This document shows, piece by piece, positions 54,729-62,788 of a stretch of 64,000 nt of DNA. The notes under the pieces are model-generated. The model worked only from the letters and a program-made list of their open reading frames with translations, was not told the DNA's origin and did not search any database. Numbering within the stretch: the stretch's first letter is position 1; every line of letters starts with the position of its first letter. A program made the translations under genes and the position numbers. The DNA comes from Mycolicibacterium sp. (GTDB lineage: Bacteria > Actinomycetota > Actinomycetes > Mycobacteriales > Mycobacteriaceae): NCBI GenBank assembly GCA_020637165.1, contig JACJWN010000009.1, forward strand, positions 62,001 to 126,000, given 5' to 3'.

Positions 54729-54846
54729 TCCTCCCCCAAGCTCGGTCGCCGCTATCTGATCGCGCGCCGCGCCTGCGACGCCGCGTACCGCTGAGCCGGA
54801 GTCACCGGAGCGGCCGGACGGCAGGCGGTAAGCTGCCACCCGGTCC

Positions 54847-54922
54847 GCCCCCGTAGCTCAGGGGATAGAGCACGGCTCTCCTAAAGCCGGTGTCGCAGGT
54901 TCGAATCCTGCCGGGGGCACCA
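54847..54922 (+). tRNA. tRNA-Arg (anticodon CCT)
   Basis: 76 nt with an encoded CCA end. Acceptor stem GCCCCCG pairs with CGGGGGC; D arm GCTC...GAGC; anticodon stem CGGCT/AGCCG around loop CTCCTAA, anticodon CCT reading AGG; T arm GCAGG-TTCGAAT-CCTGC. It decodes a rare arginine codon in this GC-rich genome. Confidence 0.97.
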
Positions 54923-54945
54923 GCCGCTAACCGGCTTCAGGTCGG

Positions 54946-56634
54946 CTACACGCTCAGCGGGTCGCCCCCCGTCACCGGCGCGCCGATCACCTTGCGGAAC
55001 CCGTAGCGCAGGCTATCGATCAGCTCCTCCCGATCCTGTACCGCCGCGTCATCGCTGCTGATCCCCAGGCTCGCGGTATCGGTGTAGGTCAGCATCGTCA
55101 CGTTGATCGCCGCCCCGACGGTCCCGACCAACGGGTACATCCGCATGACCTTCGCCCCGGCCAGCCACACCGGAACCGGCAGACCCGGCACATTCGACGC
55201 GGTCAGGTCGGAGGTCTGGGCAGCCGCGGACACCAGCTCCGGAGGCAGGAACCGGCTGAGCTCAGCGAGGTAGTCGGCCAGCTTCAGAGCCGGCTCGGCC
55301 CGCCAGGCGCGCACGGTGCTGGCCGCCGTTTCCAGCACGTCGTCGATGGCGTTGCTCACCGGGATCTCGAAGCGCGCGATGGTCACCGCGTTGCCCTCCT
55401 CCGCGGAGGTGCGCAGGGAGATGGGCATGTTCATCCGCAGCTCGCCGACCGGGTGGCCCATCTTCTCGTGGTAGCGACACATGCCGACGCTGATCGCCGC
55501 GAGGAACAGGTCGTTGACGGTCCGGTCCCGTTTCTTGGCGGCCGCCTTGAATTTGGCGAAGTCCAGGTCGATGGTGTCGAAGTGGTAGTTGATGCTGCGT
55601 CCCCGCAGGATCGGGGACAACGGCTCGACCGACACTTTGGTGAATCGCGCCACGGATTCGGCCGTACCCCTGACCTTCCCGATCAGGGTCCGCGGGTGGC
55701 GGATCGCGGAGAGCGCCAGCGAAGGGAGGCCCTTGATCGCCTCCTCTGCGGTCTTGGCCACCCAGCCGACGTTGTTGCGAACCACCGCCTGCACGAAGCC
55801 CTTCGTGTCGAGGACCACCGGCGCCGGCGCCGGCGGCATCGGACCCAGATCGACGCCCTCCGGGGTGAAGTCGAGCAAGGCCAAGCCGAGCTGCACCGCA
55901 CCCTGGCCGTCGGCGATGGCATGGTGCAGCTTCTGCACCAGCACAGACTTGCCTTCGGGCAGGCCCTCGAGCAGGGTGACCCGCCACAACGGCCGGTCCT
56001 TGTCGAAATCAGCCATGCTCTGGCGACGGGCCTCCTCGAGGACGTCAGCCCACGTCGATCCCTCGGGCATGCGGAAACGGCGCATATGGAAGGACAGATC
56101 AAAGTTGGGATCGACCACCACACGCGGTGTCTCGAAACCGGTCGGCCCCTCGACAATCACCGAGCGCAGTACCGGGGCGAGTCGGGTGGCCCGCTCGTAG
56201 CGCTCCCGCAGCTTGCTCCAGTCCGGGCTGCTCTCCAGCACGAGCAGCCCCAGAATGGTGGAACGCATTACCGGATCGTCGGTGGCCATCCGCCAGGTAG
56301 CGAAATCCCAGCCGCCGAGCCGCCGGGCCTCTGTGATGGTCTCCCCGCCTCGGAGTGTCTTGGCGGGTATCTTCTGCGGCGGCGCCTCTTTCACGGCAAC
56401 TTTCTTCGCGGTCGCCTTCTTCGCGGTCGCCTTATTCGCGGTCGCCTTCTTCGCGGGCGCCTTCTTCGCGGGCGCCTTCTTCGCGGGCGCCTTCTTCGCG
56501 GCAGCGGTCGTGGCGACGGCCTTCTTCACGGGCGCCTTCTTCGCGGCAGCCTCTTTCGCGGGCGCCTTCTTCGCGGGCGCCTTCTCCACGGCTGCTGTCT
56601 CGACCGGGGCATTGCTTTCCGGGCTGTCCGCCAC
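54946..56634 (-). CDS. Wax ester synthase/diacylglycerol acyltransferase with an N-terminal Lys/Ala repeat
   Basis: 562 residues from GTG 56634 with a near-perfect AAGGAGGACACC ribosome site. Residues about 15-85 are a basic low-complexity tract of KKAPAKKAPAKK/KKATAKK units. The WS/DGAT domain follows: catalytic HHAIADG (His237, His238), RSTILGLLVLESSPDW, LRMNMPISLRTS and the C-terminal VGAAINVTMLTYTDTASLGISSDDA. It would esterify acyl-CoA to diacylglycerol or wax alcohols and localise to lipid inclusions. The Lys/Ala tract resembles the tails of mycobacterial HupB and of Ku in this window, known to bind DNA. No neighbour explains it. Confidence 0.88.
   Translation of the reverse strand: MADSPESNAPVETAAVEKAPAKKAPAKEAAAKKAPVKKAVATTAAAKKAPAKKAPAKKAPAKKATANKATAKKATAKKVAVKEAPPQKIPAKTLRGGETITEARRLGGWDFATWRMATDDPVMRSTILGLLVLESSPDWSKLRERYERATRLAPVLRSVIVEGPTGFETPRVVVDPNFDLSFHMRRFRMPEGSTWADVLEEARRQSMADFDKDRPLWRVTLLEGLPEGKSVLVQKLHHAIADGQGAVQLGLALLDFTPEGVDLGPMPPAPAPVVLDTKGFVQAVVRNNVGWVAKTAEEAIKGLPSLALSAIRHPRTLIGKVRGTAESVARFTKVSVEPLSPILRGRSINYHFDTIDLDFAKFKAAAKKRDRTVNDLFLAAISVGMCRYHEKMGHPVGELRMNMPISLRTSAEEGNAVTIARFEIPVSNAIDDVLETAASTVRAWRAEPALKLADYLAELSRFLPPELVSAAAQTSDLTASNVPGLPVPVWLAGAKVMRMYPLVGTVGAAINVTMLTYTDTASLGISSDDAAVQDREELIDSLRYGFRKVIGAPVTGGDPLSV
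56403..56587. repeat. 15-bp imperfect repeats coding the Lys/Ala tract
   Basis: About a dozen units of the form GGCGCCTTCTTCGCG (+ strand), some with point changes such as TCGCCTTATTCGCG. On the minus strand they encode KKAPA/KKATA. The period keeps frame. Variation in unit number between strains is expected. Confidence 0.85.
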
Positions 56635-56762
56635 GGTGTCCTCCTTGATTCGGGGTCGTCCAACGCTAAACCCCGATAGAGGGTCGCGACGGGTAAATCC
56701 GGATGGCGAGCCGAGGCGTCTCCAAGCGCCCTGCCGGGCCCGACATTGGGGTGCGGCAACGA

Positions 56763-56794
56763 AGTGGCCCAGAACCGAAAGGTTCGGGGCCACT
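56763..56794. terminator. Hairpin terminator with a GAAA tetraloop
   Basis: AGTGGCCC and GAACC (56763-56776, split by one A) pair with GGTTC and GGGCCACT (56781-56794, split by one G) around GAAA. Fourteen-base arms with a single A-G mismatch and a stable GNRA loop. It follows the frameshifted gene (minus strand, ends 56990) and precedes the WS/DGAT start. The 355-bp gap 56635-56989 holds no other convincing feature. Confidence 0.65.
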
Positions 56795-56989
56795 CCACCG
56801 CCAGACGCGCTCGGGCCGCTGGACGAGCGCGGCACCGAGACGGGCTCGCTGGCGACCTCAACGGCTGCGGGCGCGGCGAGGGAAACGGCCCACTGACGCC
56901 GCGGCCGGCGTCGTCTGCAGCCCGGGTTGATCGGTGACGTCGGAGATGACACCGGGAAGCCCGGTCACCGCGCCGCTGCAACCGCTGAA

Positions 56990-57342
56990 TTAGGCGTTGG
57001 CGAGCACGCAGTTACCCGCCGCCAGCGGCCCAAGGTAGAAGGTCGGGATCATCGTGGTCACCGAGAGGAACTGGTCCTGGTTGCTGGCCGGGAAGTCAGT
57101 GCTGAAAGATCCGATTCCGCCGAAGCCACCCCAGCCGTGGTCGTCGTCGTCATCGTCATGGCCGCAGCCGTAGCCGTGGTCGTTGTCGCTTCCACCAACG
57201 AGATGGCCGGCGCGCCCTCAGTCAGGTTCAACGCCCGGGCCGGGGCTTCGTTGACGTTGATCGCCGGCATGGCGAACGACAGCGCACCGACGCTGGCCAG
57301 CGCGGTACCGGTGAGGGACAGAGAGCGCACGGACTCGGTCAT
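56990..57342 (-). pseudogene. Secreted His/Asp/Gly-rich protein gene with an internal frameshift
   Basis: ATG 57342 opens a signal-peptide protein (TESVRSLSLTGTALASVGAL, then INVNEAPARALNLTEGAPAISLV). Its own frame then becomes a run of Thr/Ala from ACG codons and ends at 57058. In the -1 frame, open from about 57221, the sequence reads GGSDNDHGYGCGHDDDDDHG, then WGGFGGIGSFSTDFPASNQD, QFLSVTTMIPTFYLGPLAAG and NCVLANA before TAA at 56990-56992. The two halves clearly belong together; one missing base near 57190-57222 would restore about 117 codons. A sequencing error is possible. Confidence 0.65.
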
Positions 57343-57455
57343 GTTGCTGAACTCCCCGATGCAATTACGCGGAAAATTTCCCGAGAAGGCACAAGGCGAA
57401 AGCTCGCGGGCCGACCAAGGAGGATGCTCTCTTAATTGGAGTATTCTTTCGTTCC

Positions 57456-58697
57456 GTGAGCGCAACCACCGGCGGCAACGTCTGGATTCTCGGCGGGTAC
57501 CAGAGCGACTTCGCGCGCAATCTCACCAGAGAGGGTCGCGACTTCGCCGATCTGACCCGGGAGGTGGTCGACCAGACCCTGGCCGAGGCGATGATCGACG
57601 CGGCCGACATCGGCGTCGTCCACGTCGCCAACGCCTTCGGTGAGATGTTCGCCGGCCAGGGCCATCTGGGAGCGATGCCCGCCACCGTCCATGACGGACT
57701 GTGGAACACCCCGGCGACCCGACACGAGGCGGCCTGCGCTTCGGGCAGCGTTGCCGCCCTGGCCGCGATGGCGGACCTGCGGGCCGGGAACTACCGGACT
57801 GCACTGGTGGTCGGCCTGGAACTGGAGAAGACGGTGCCCGGCGACACCGCCGCAGCGCACCTCGGCGCAGCGGCCTGGACCGGACACGAGGGTCAGGAAG
57901 CCAAGTTTCTCTGGCCCTACATGTTCGCCCAGGTCGCCGACGAATACGACCGCCGATTCGGACTCGACGACGCCCATTTGCGCGCGATCGCCGCGGTGAA
58001 CCTGACCAACGCCCGGCGCAACCCCAACGCCCAGACCCGGGACTGGCGGGTACCCGACCTCACGGCCAGCGGCGACGACGACTCGGTCAACCCCCGCATC
58101 GAAGGACGCATCCGCCGCTTCGACTGCAGTCAGATGACCGACGGCGGCGCGGGCGTGGTCCTGGTCGGCGACGAGTTCCTGCGCGAACACCCCGGAATCC
58201 GCCCGATCGGGCTCATCGAGGGCTGGGGCCATCGCACCGTCGGCCTGGGGCTGCGGCAGAAGCTCGAGCGCGACGCCGGCAACCCTTACGTGCTCCCCCA
58301 CGTTCGCGCCGCCGTTCTGGACGCCTTCGGCCGCGCGCGGACCGACATCGACGGCATCGACGGCTTCGAGGTGCACGACTGCTTCACCCCCAGCGAGTAT
58401 CTGGCCATCGACCACATCGGGCTGACCGGGCCCGGCGAATCATGGAAGGCCGTGGAGTCCGGCGACATCGAGATCGGCGGCCGGTTGCCGATCAACCCGA
58501 GCGGCGGTCTGATCGGCGGCGGCCACCCGGTCGGCGCCTCCGGCATCCGGATGCTGCTCGACGCCGCCAAACAGGTCAGCGGGCTGGCGGCGGACTACCA
58601 GGTGGACGGCGCGCGGCGGTTCGGAACCCTCAACATCGGCGGAAGCACCGCCACCACGGCCAGTTTCGTCATCGGATCCGCCGAGGACGCCGCCTGA
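57456..58697 (+). CDS. Thiolase-family acetyl-CoA acetyltransferase/lipid-transfer-like protein (Rv0914c-like)
   Basis: 413 residues from GTG 57456. Thiolase fold: catalytic Cys in HEAACASGSVAALAAMADL (about residue 90), active-site His in GGLIGGGHPVGASGIRML, and FEVHDCFTPSEYLAIDHIGL. The C-terminal loop reads NIGGSTATTAS instead of CxGGG, so the second catalytic Cys is absent, as in SCP2/Ltp-type thiolases that act on sterol side chains or lack condensing activity. TATTCT -10 (57442-57447) predicts a leaderless start. First of an operon with a carotenoid oxygenase and a tandem-HxlR regulator. Confidence 0.85.
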   Translation: MSATTGGNVWILGGYQSDFARNLTREGRDFADLTREVVDQTLAEAMIDAADIGVVHVANAFGEMFAGQGHLGAMPATVHDGLWNTPATRHEAACASGSVAALAAMADLRAGNYRTALVVGLELEKTVPGDTAAAHLGAAAWTGHEGQEAKFLWPYMFAQVADEYDRRFGLDDAHLRAIAAVNLTNARRNPNAQTRDWRVPDLTASGDDDSVNPRIEGRIRRFDCSQMTDGGAGVVLVGDEFLREHPGIRPIGLIEGWGHRTVGLGLRQKLERDAGNPYVLPHVRAAVLDAFGRARTDIDGIDGFEVHDCFTPSEYLAIDHIGLTGPGESWKAVESGDIEIGGRLPINPSGGLIGGGHPVGASGIRMLLDAAKQVSGLAADYQVDGARRFGTLNIGGSTATTASFVIGSAEDAA

Positions 58698-58709
58698 TGG
58701 GAGTCTGAA

Positions 58710-60230
58710 ATGGACGTTGAGATCGTCGGAAAGTTCCTGTCCACCCTGCCCGACGACGACGATCACCCCTACCGGACGGGTCCGTGGCGACCGCAGAACA
58801 CCGAATGGAAGGCGGACGATCTGACCGTTGTCGCCGGGGAGGTTCCTGTCGACCTCGACGGGATCTACCTGCGCAACACCGAGAATCCGCTGCATCCCGC
58901 GTTGAAGTCCTACCATCCCTTCGACGGCGACGGGATGCTGCACATCGTCGGCTTCCGCGACGGGAAAGCCTTCTACCGCAACCGGTTCGTCCGCACCGAG
59001 GCCTTCGAGGACGAGCAGCAGGCCGGCGGGCCGTTGTGGCCCGGACTGGCCGAGCCGCTGTCGCTGGCCAGGGCCGACCATGGCTGGGGGGCACGCACGA
59101 TGCTCAAGGACGCGTCGAGCACCGACGTCGTCGTTCACCGCGGCACTGCGCTGACGAGCTTCTACCAGTGCGGCGACCTCTACCGGGTGGATCCCTACAC
59201 CGGCGAAACCCTCGGCAAGGACACCTGGAACGGCGCCTTCCCGTTCGACTGGGGCGTTTCGGCACACCCGAAGGTCGATGAGCGGACCGACGAGATGTTG
59301 TTCTTCAACTACGCCAAGTCCGCGCCCTATTTGCATTACGGGGTGGTGGACGCCGACAACGACCTGGTCCACTACGTCGACGTGCCCCTGCCAGGCCCCC
59401 GGCTTCCGCACGATATGGCGTTCACCCGCAACTACGCGATCCTCAACGACTTCCCGTTGTTCTGGCGCCCGGAGCTACTGGAGCGCAACCTGCACGTGCC
59501 GCACTTCTACCGGGACATGCCGTCGCGTTTCGCGGTGATCCCCCGGCGCGGGGGCAGCACCGACATCCGCTGGTTCGAAGCCGATCCGACCTTCGTGCTG
59601 CACTTCACCAACGCCTATGAGGACGGCGACGAGATCGTGCTGGACGGTTTCTATCAGGGTGAGCCAGAACCGGCCGACGACGGCACCGGGGACAAATGGC
59701 AGCGCGCGTTCCGTTTCCTGGCGCTGGACCGGATGCAGGCCCGACTGCACCGCTGGCGGCTCAACCTGGTCACCGGTTCGCTCATCGAAGAACCGTTGAG
59801 CGACACCATCTCCGAGTTCGGCATGATCAACCCCGGCCACGGCGGCGAACCGTACCGCTACGTCTATGCCGCGACCGGCAAGCCGGGCTGGTTCCTCTTC
59901 GACGGACTGGTCCGCCATGACGTGGTGGCCGGGACCGAACAACGCATCGGTTTCGGCGACGGCGTCTACGGCAGCGAGACCGCGATGGCCCCGCGGCTGG
60001 GCAGCGCCTCCGAGGACGACGGCTATCTGGTCACGCTGACCACCGACATGAACGACGATGCGTCCTACTGTCTGGTCTTCGATGCCGCCCGGATCGAGGA
60101 TGGGCCGGTCTGCAAACTGCAACTGCCGGAGCGCATTTCCAGCGGAACCCATTCCACCTGGGTCGCCGGTTCGGAACTGCGGCGCTGGCGGGAGACCGAC
60201 ACCACCGCGGCGGCCGTCGGACTCGGGTAA
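58710..60230 (+). CDS. Carotenoid oxygenase family protein (Rv0913c-like)
   Basis: 506 residues, seven-bladed propeller family. Four iron-ligand His are visible: WGVSAHPKVDER, LPHDMAFTRNYAIL, FVLHFTNAYEDGDE and SSGTHSTWVAG near the C-terminus; YLRNTENPLHPALKSYHPFDGDGMLHIV is the N-terminal family stretch. It cleaves conjugated double bonds oxidatively (carotenoids or stilbene-like phenylpropanoids). The last His lies in HSTW rather than the usual HGxW/F. Twelve base pairs after the thiolase; two before the regulator. Confidence 0.87.
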   Translation: MDVEIVGKFLSTLPDDDDHPYRTGPWRPQNTEWKADDLTVVAGEVPVDLDGIYLRNTENPLHPALKSYHPFDGDGMLHIVGFRDGKAFYRNRFVRTEAFEDEQQAGGPLWPGLAEPLSLARADHGWGARTMLKDASSTDVVVHRGTALTSFYQCGDLYRVDPYTGETLGKDTWNGAFPFDWGVSAHPKVDERTDEMLFFNYAKSAPYLHYGVVDADNDLVHYVDVPLPGPRLPHDMAFTRNYAILNDFPLFWRPELLERNLHVPHFYRDMPSRFAVIPRRGGSTDIRWFEADPTFVLHFTNAYEDGDEIVLDGFYQGEPEPADDGTGDKWQRAFRFLALDRMQARLHRWRLNLVTGSLIEEPLSDTISEFGMINPGHGGEPYRYVYAATGKPGWFLFDGLVRHDVVAGTEQRIGFGDGVYGSETAMAPRLGSASEDDGYLVTLTTDMNDDASYCLVFDAARIEDGPVCKLQLPERISSGTHSTWVAGSELRRWRETDTTAAAVGLG

Positions 60231-60232
60231 CG

Positions 60233-61186
60233 GTGGAGGGGGAAGTCAACGGGGCCGCCCCGACCGCATTGGAACCCGGCGACACCAACGCCATCGGCCG
60301 GATGCTGGGGCTGCTCGGCGACGAGTGGACCCTGCTCATCCTGCAGCAGTCACTGATGGGCGCAGATCGCTACAGTCACTTCACCACTGCGCTGCCGGTA
60401 TCTAACTCGGTGTTGACCAAACGGCTGCGGCTGCTGGTTGACGAGGGCCTGTTGGCCCGGCGGAAGAACCGGTACCTGCCCACGGCGCGGAGCCGTTCGC
60501 TGTGGCCTCTGCTGCTGTTGATCTGGGAATGGGAGCGCACTTGGGCGGGCACACACCGCGAGCGGCTGCCGGAGATGCGCGACGACCACTGCGGGGATTT
60601 GTTCTCCGCGCTGTGGCGTTGCTCGGCCTGCGGCGTGCCGGTCCACGGCGACGAGGTCGAACTCACCCTCGGGCCCAGCGGGCAGTGGACGCGATCCGCA
60701 CCGGCCTCCGCCACCCGGCGCCGGTCCGACTCGCAGGCCGGCGAGCGACAGGCGGGGCTGTTCCCGGAGACCATGGCCGTGCTCGGCAACCGCTGGGCGG
60801 CCGCCCTCCTCCTCGCGGCTTTTCTGGGAACCGAGCGTTTCACCGACTTCCAGACTCAGCTCGGGGCACCGCCGAGCCTGCTGGCCGAACGGCTCCAGAC
60901 GTTCTGCGCCATCGGTGTGCTGAGTACCCGGCCGGCCCATCGCACAGGATCGGAGCGGGTGCACTACCGACTGAGCGAGAAGGGCTTGGCCTTCGGCGCC
61001 GTTCTGGCCGCCGCGTTGCAGTGGGCACAGCGCTGGTTCGTCGCCCCGGAGGGACCGGCCATCACCCTGCGCCACGACGGTTGCGGGAAGGCGTTCACCG
61101 GTGAACTGGCCTGTGACCGGTGTGGCGGGCGACTGAGCGGGTCTCAGGTACGCGTCACCGTGGCGGCAGTAGTTGGAACCCCTTGA
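60233..61186 (+). CDS. Tandem HxlR-type winged-helix regulator with Cys pairs
   Basis: 317 residues from GTG 60233. Two HxlR winged-helix domains in one chain: domain 1 about 18-110 (AIGRMLGLLGDEWTLLILQQ...VSNSVLTKRLRLLVDEGLLAR) and domain 2 about 175-265 (TMAVLGNRWAAALLLAAFLG...PSLLAERLQTFCAIGVL). Each is followed by cysteines: RCSACGVPV after domain 1, and DGCGKAF...CDRCGGRL after domain 2, possible zinc or redox sites. A single chain could bind a full operator without dimerising. It probably controls its own operon. Its 3' end overlaps the convergent lipoprotein gene by 32 bp. Confidence 0.8.
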   Translation: MEGEVNGAAPTALEPGDTNAIGRMLGLLGDEWTLLILQQSLMGADRYSHFTTALPVSNSVLTKRLRLLVDEGLLARRKNRYLPTARSRSLWPLLLLIWEWERTWAGTHRERLPEMRDDHCGDLFSALWRCSACGVPVHGDEVELTLGPSGQWTRSAPASATRRRSDSQAGERQAGLFPETMAVLGNRWAAALLLAAFLGTERFTDFQTQLGAPPSLLAERLQTFCAIGVLSTRPAHRTGSERVHYRLSEKGLAFGAVLAAALQWAQRWFVAPEGPAITLRHDGCGKAFTGELACDRCGGRLSGSQVRVTVAAVVGTP

Positions 61187-61790
61187 TGATCTCGTCGGAA
61201 TCCTTGATGTAGGTCGGGTCGTCGGGCTTGACCGTCTGCACCGTCAGCGTCGCAACCCAGATCAGATCGCCGGCCTTGTACACAACGCCCAGCTGCTTGG
61301 CACTGCGCGGTGGGACGGCCGGGGCCTTTTTTCCCAGCTTCACCTCGGGCGCGGTGTAGGTGGTCGACAGCGCGGGCGCACCGCACACCTCGGTCGGGGT
61401 GGCGTTGAGATCTGTGAGCTTGAGCTTCTTGGCGAGCTGATCGTTCTGGGCCTGCAGAATCTGTTCGGGCCGGCCGACGTCGGAGGGGACCTTCTGCAGG
61501 GTGACCACAGCGTTCGGGGTGAACCCGTCGGCGGCCAGGCCGGGGTTGCGGATGGCGAACCGGATCTGCTCGGAGTCCATCTTGGTGCTCCGTTCCCACC
61601 CCTGCGGCGACGGTATCCGCATCCTGGGCTCCTGGTCGGTGCGGGTGGGGACGTCGGTCAGCTCAACCGAAACCTCCTGGCACTTCTCCGCGCTCGGGGT
61701 GTTGCTCGAACATCCTGTCGCCGACACCGTCAGCACGGCCGCCACGCCGATCGCCGCGACCGCCCGGGTCGGACTCAGTACTCTGCGCAT
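61155..61790 (-). CDS. LpqN/LpqT-family lipoprotein
   Basis: 211 residues. Lipobox VSATGC puts the lipidated Cys at about residue 27. The mature part has the LpqN-like pattern PTRTDQEPRMRIPSPQGWER, NAVVTLQKV and YKAGDLIWVATLTVQT, and two further Cys (KCQEV, EVCGAP). The C-terminus ends IKGFQLLPPR. Exported and membrane-anchored; LpqN proteins have been proposed to bind cell-envelope factors. Convergent with and overlapping the regulator gene by 32 bp. Confidence 0.82.
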   Translation of the reverse strand: MRRVLSPTRAVAAIGVAAVLTVSATGCSSNTPSAEKCQEVSVELTDVPTRTDQEPRMRIPSPQGWERSTKMDSEQIRFAIRNPGLAADGFTPNAVVTLQKVPSDVGRPEQILQAQNDQLAKKLKLTDLNATPTEVCGAPALSTTYTAPEVKLGKKAPAVPPRSAKQLGVVYKAGDLIWVATLTVQTVKPDDPTYIKDSDEIIKGFQLLPPR

Positions 61791-61817
61791 CTACTCCCCT
61801 TCGAAACCGGCAACAGC

Positions 61818-62276
61818 CTACCGGCGCACCTGAGCAGAGTCCGGCGTCTCGTCTGCTCGCCCACTCGACAACGCACAGACCAGCGCCCACACCGAACAGG
61901 CCAGCACCCCGAGCGCACAGACGGCACCGACGTAGAACCCGTAACCCGCTGCGACCGGAGGGCTGACGTTCGCGGCGAAGTACCACCACACCAGAACAGC
62001 GACGAGCACCGAGACCACCACCGCCGCCGCGGCCGCCAGCCGCGCCGAGAGATCCCGGCCGACCAGCGCGCCGAGCACGATGAGCACCGAAGACAGCAGC
62101 ACGATCAACTGACCCGCACCGAACCGGGGCGGCAAGCTGATGCTGCCGACCGTCCCGCCGATCGCGCTGGCCCGGCCCCCTCCGAGCGCGCTGGTGGTCA
62201 GCCAGGGCAGCCAGGAACTGATCGCCAGACCGGCGGCGCAGAACGCGACCGACCACCCGGGACGCAGGCGAGCCAT
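61818..62276 (-). CDS. Four-helix membrane protein (Rv0912-like)
   Basis: 152 residues with four hydrophobic segments (about 9-27, 56-77, 82-103, 112-136) and a charged C-terminus (SSGRADETPDSAQVRR). The first loop is Gly/Ser-rich. Family unknown. It lies 27 bp upstream of the lipoprotein on the same strand and is likely co-transcribed with it. Confidence 0.75.
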   Translation of the reverse strand: MARLRPGWSVAFCAAGLAISSWLPWLTTSALGGGRASAIGGTVGSISLPPRFGAGQLIVLLSSVLIVLGALVGRDLSARLAAAAAVVVSVLVAVLVWWYFAANVSPPVAAGYGFYVGAVCALGVLACSVWALVCALSSGRADETPDSAQVRR

Positions 62277-62323
62277 TCCCAGACCCTAACGGCTACCGTG
62301 GGTGCCATGACGGAGCTACCCGA

Positions 62324-62779
62324 GTGACGGCGTTACCCGAGTGGCTGGGGCAACTGGAGTTGAGTCCTCATCCCGAGGGCGGCTGGTTCCGCGAAACCTG
62401 GCGCAGCGACGTGACGCTGCCTCCGTCCGCTCTGCCGGCGGGCTACGACGGCCCCCGCAGCGCCGGCACGGCGATTCTGTTCGCGTTGATGCCCGGTCAG
62501 CAGTCGGCGTGGCATACCGTGCGCAGCGCCGAGATGTGGTTTTACCACCGCGGAAGCCCGCTCGCGCTGGAGATCGGCCCCGACCGGGACAGCGCGACCG
62601 TACTGACCCTGGGTTCGGACATCCTCGCCGGTGAGCACCCCCAACTGGTGGTTCCGGCCGCCCACTGGCAGCGGGCCCGGCCGATCGGCAACGAGCCGAG
62701 CCTGGTCAGCTGCGTCGTGGTCCCGGGCTTCGACTTCGCCGACTTCCAACTCGAGGCCGGCCACCCGGCGGCGCAGTAG
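62324..62779 (+). CDS. Cupin DUF985 protein
   Basis: 151 residues from GTG 62324. Cupin_5/DUF985 pattern: LELSPHPEGGWFRETWRS, GTAILFALMPGQQSAWHTVR, EMWFYHRGSPLALEI, and VVPAAHWQRARPIG...SCVVVPGFDFADFQL. Single beta-barrel; possible metal or sugar-nucleotide binding, function unknown. It is 9 bp ahead of the potassium channel gene. Confidence 0.85.
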   Translation: MTALPEWLGQLELSPHPEGGWFRETWRSDVTLPPSALPAGYDGPRSAGTAILFALMPGQQSAWHTVRSAEMWFYHRGSPLALEIGPDRDSATVLTLGSDILAGEHPQLVVPAAHWQRARPIGNEPSLVSCVVVPGFDFADFQLEAGHPAAQ

Positions 62780-62788
62780 CGATTTGTC

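Noticed and set aside
56703..56937. Short + strand frames upstream of the WS/DGAT gene
   Set aside because: Arg/Gly-rich with no recognisable content, and they contain the terminator hairpin.
57058..57465. Thr-rich 135-residue minus-strand protein as a genuine gene
   Set aside because: Its Thr run is the shifted reading of Asp codons; the other frame carries the protein-like C-terminal half.
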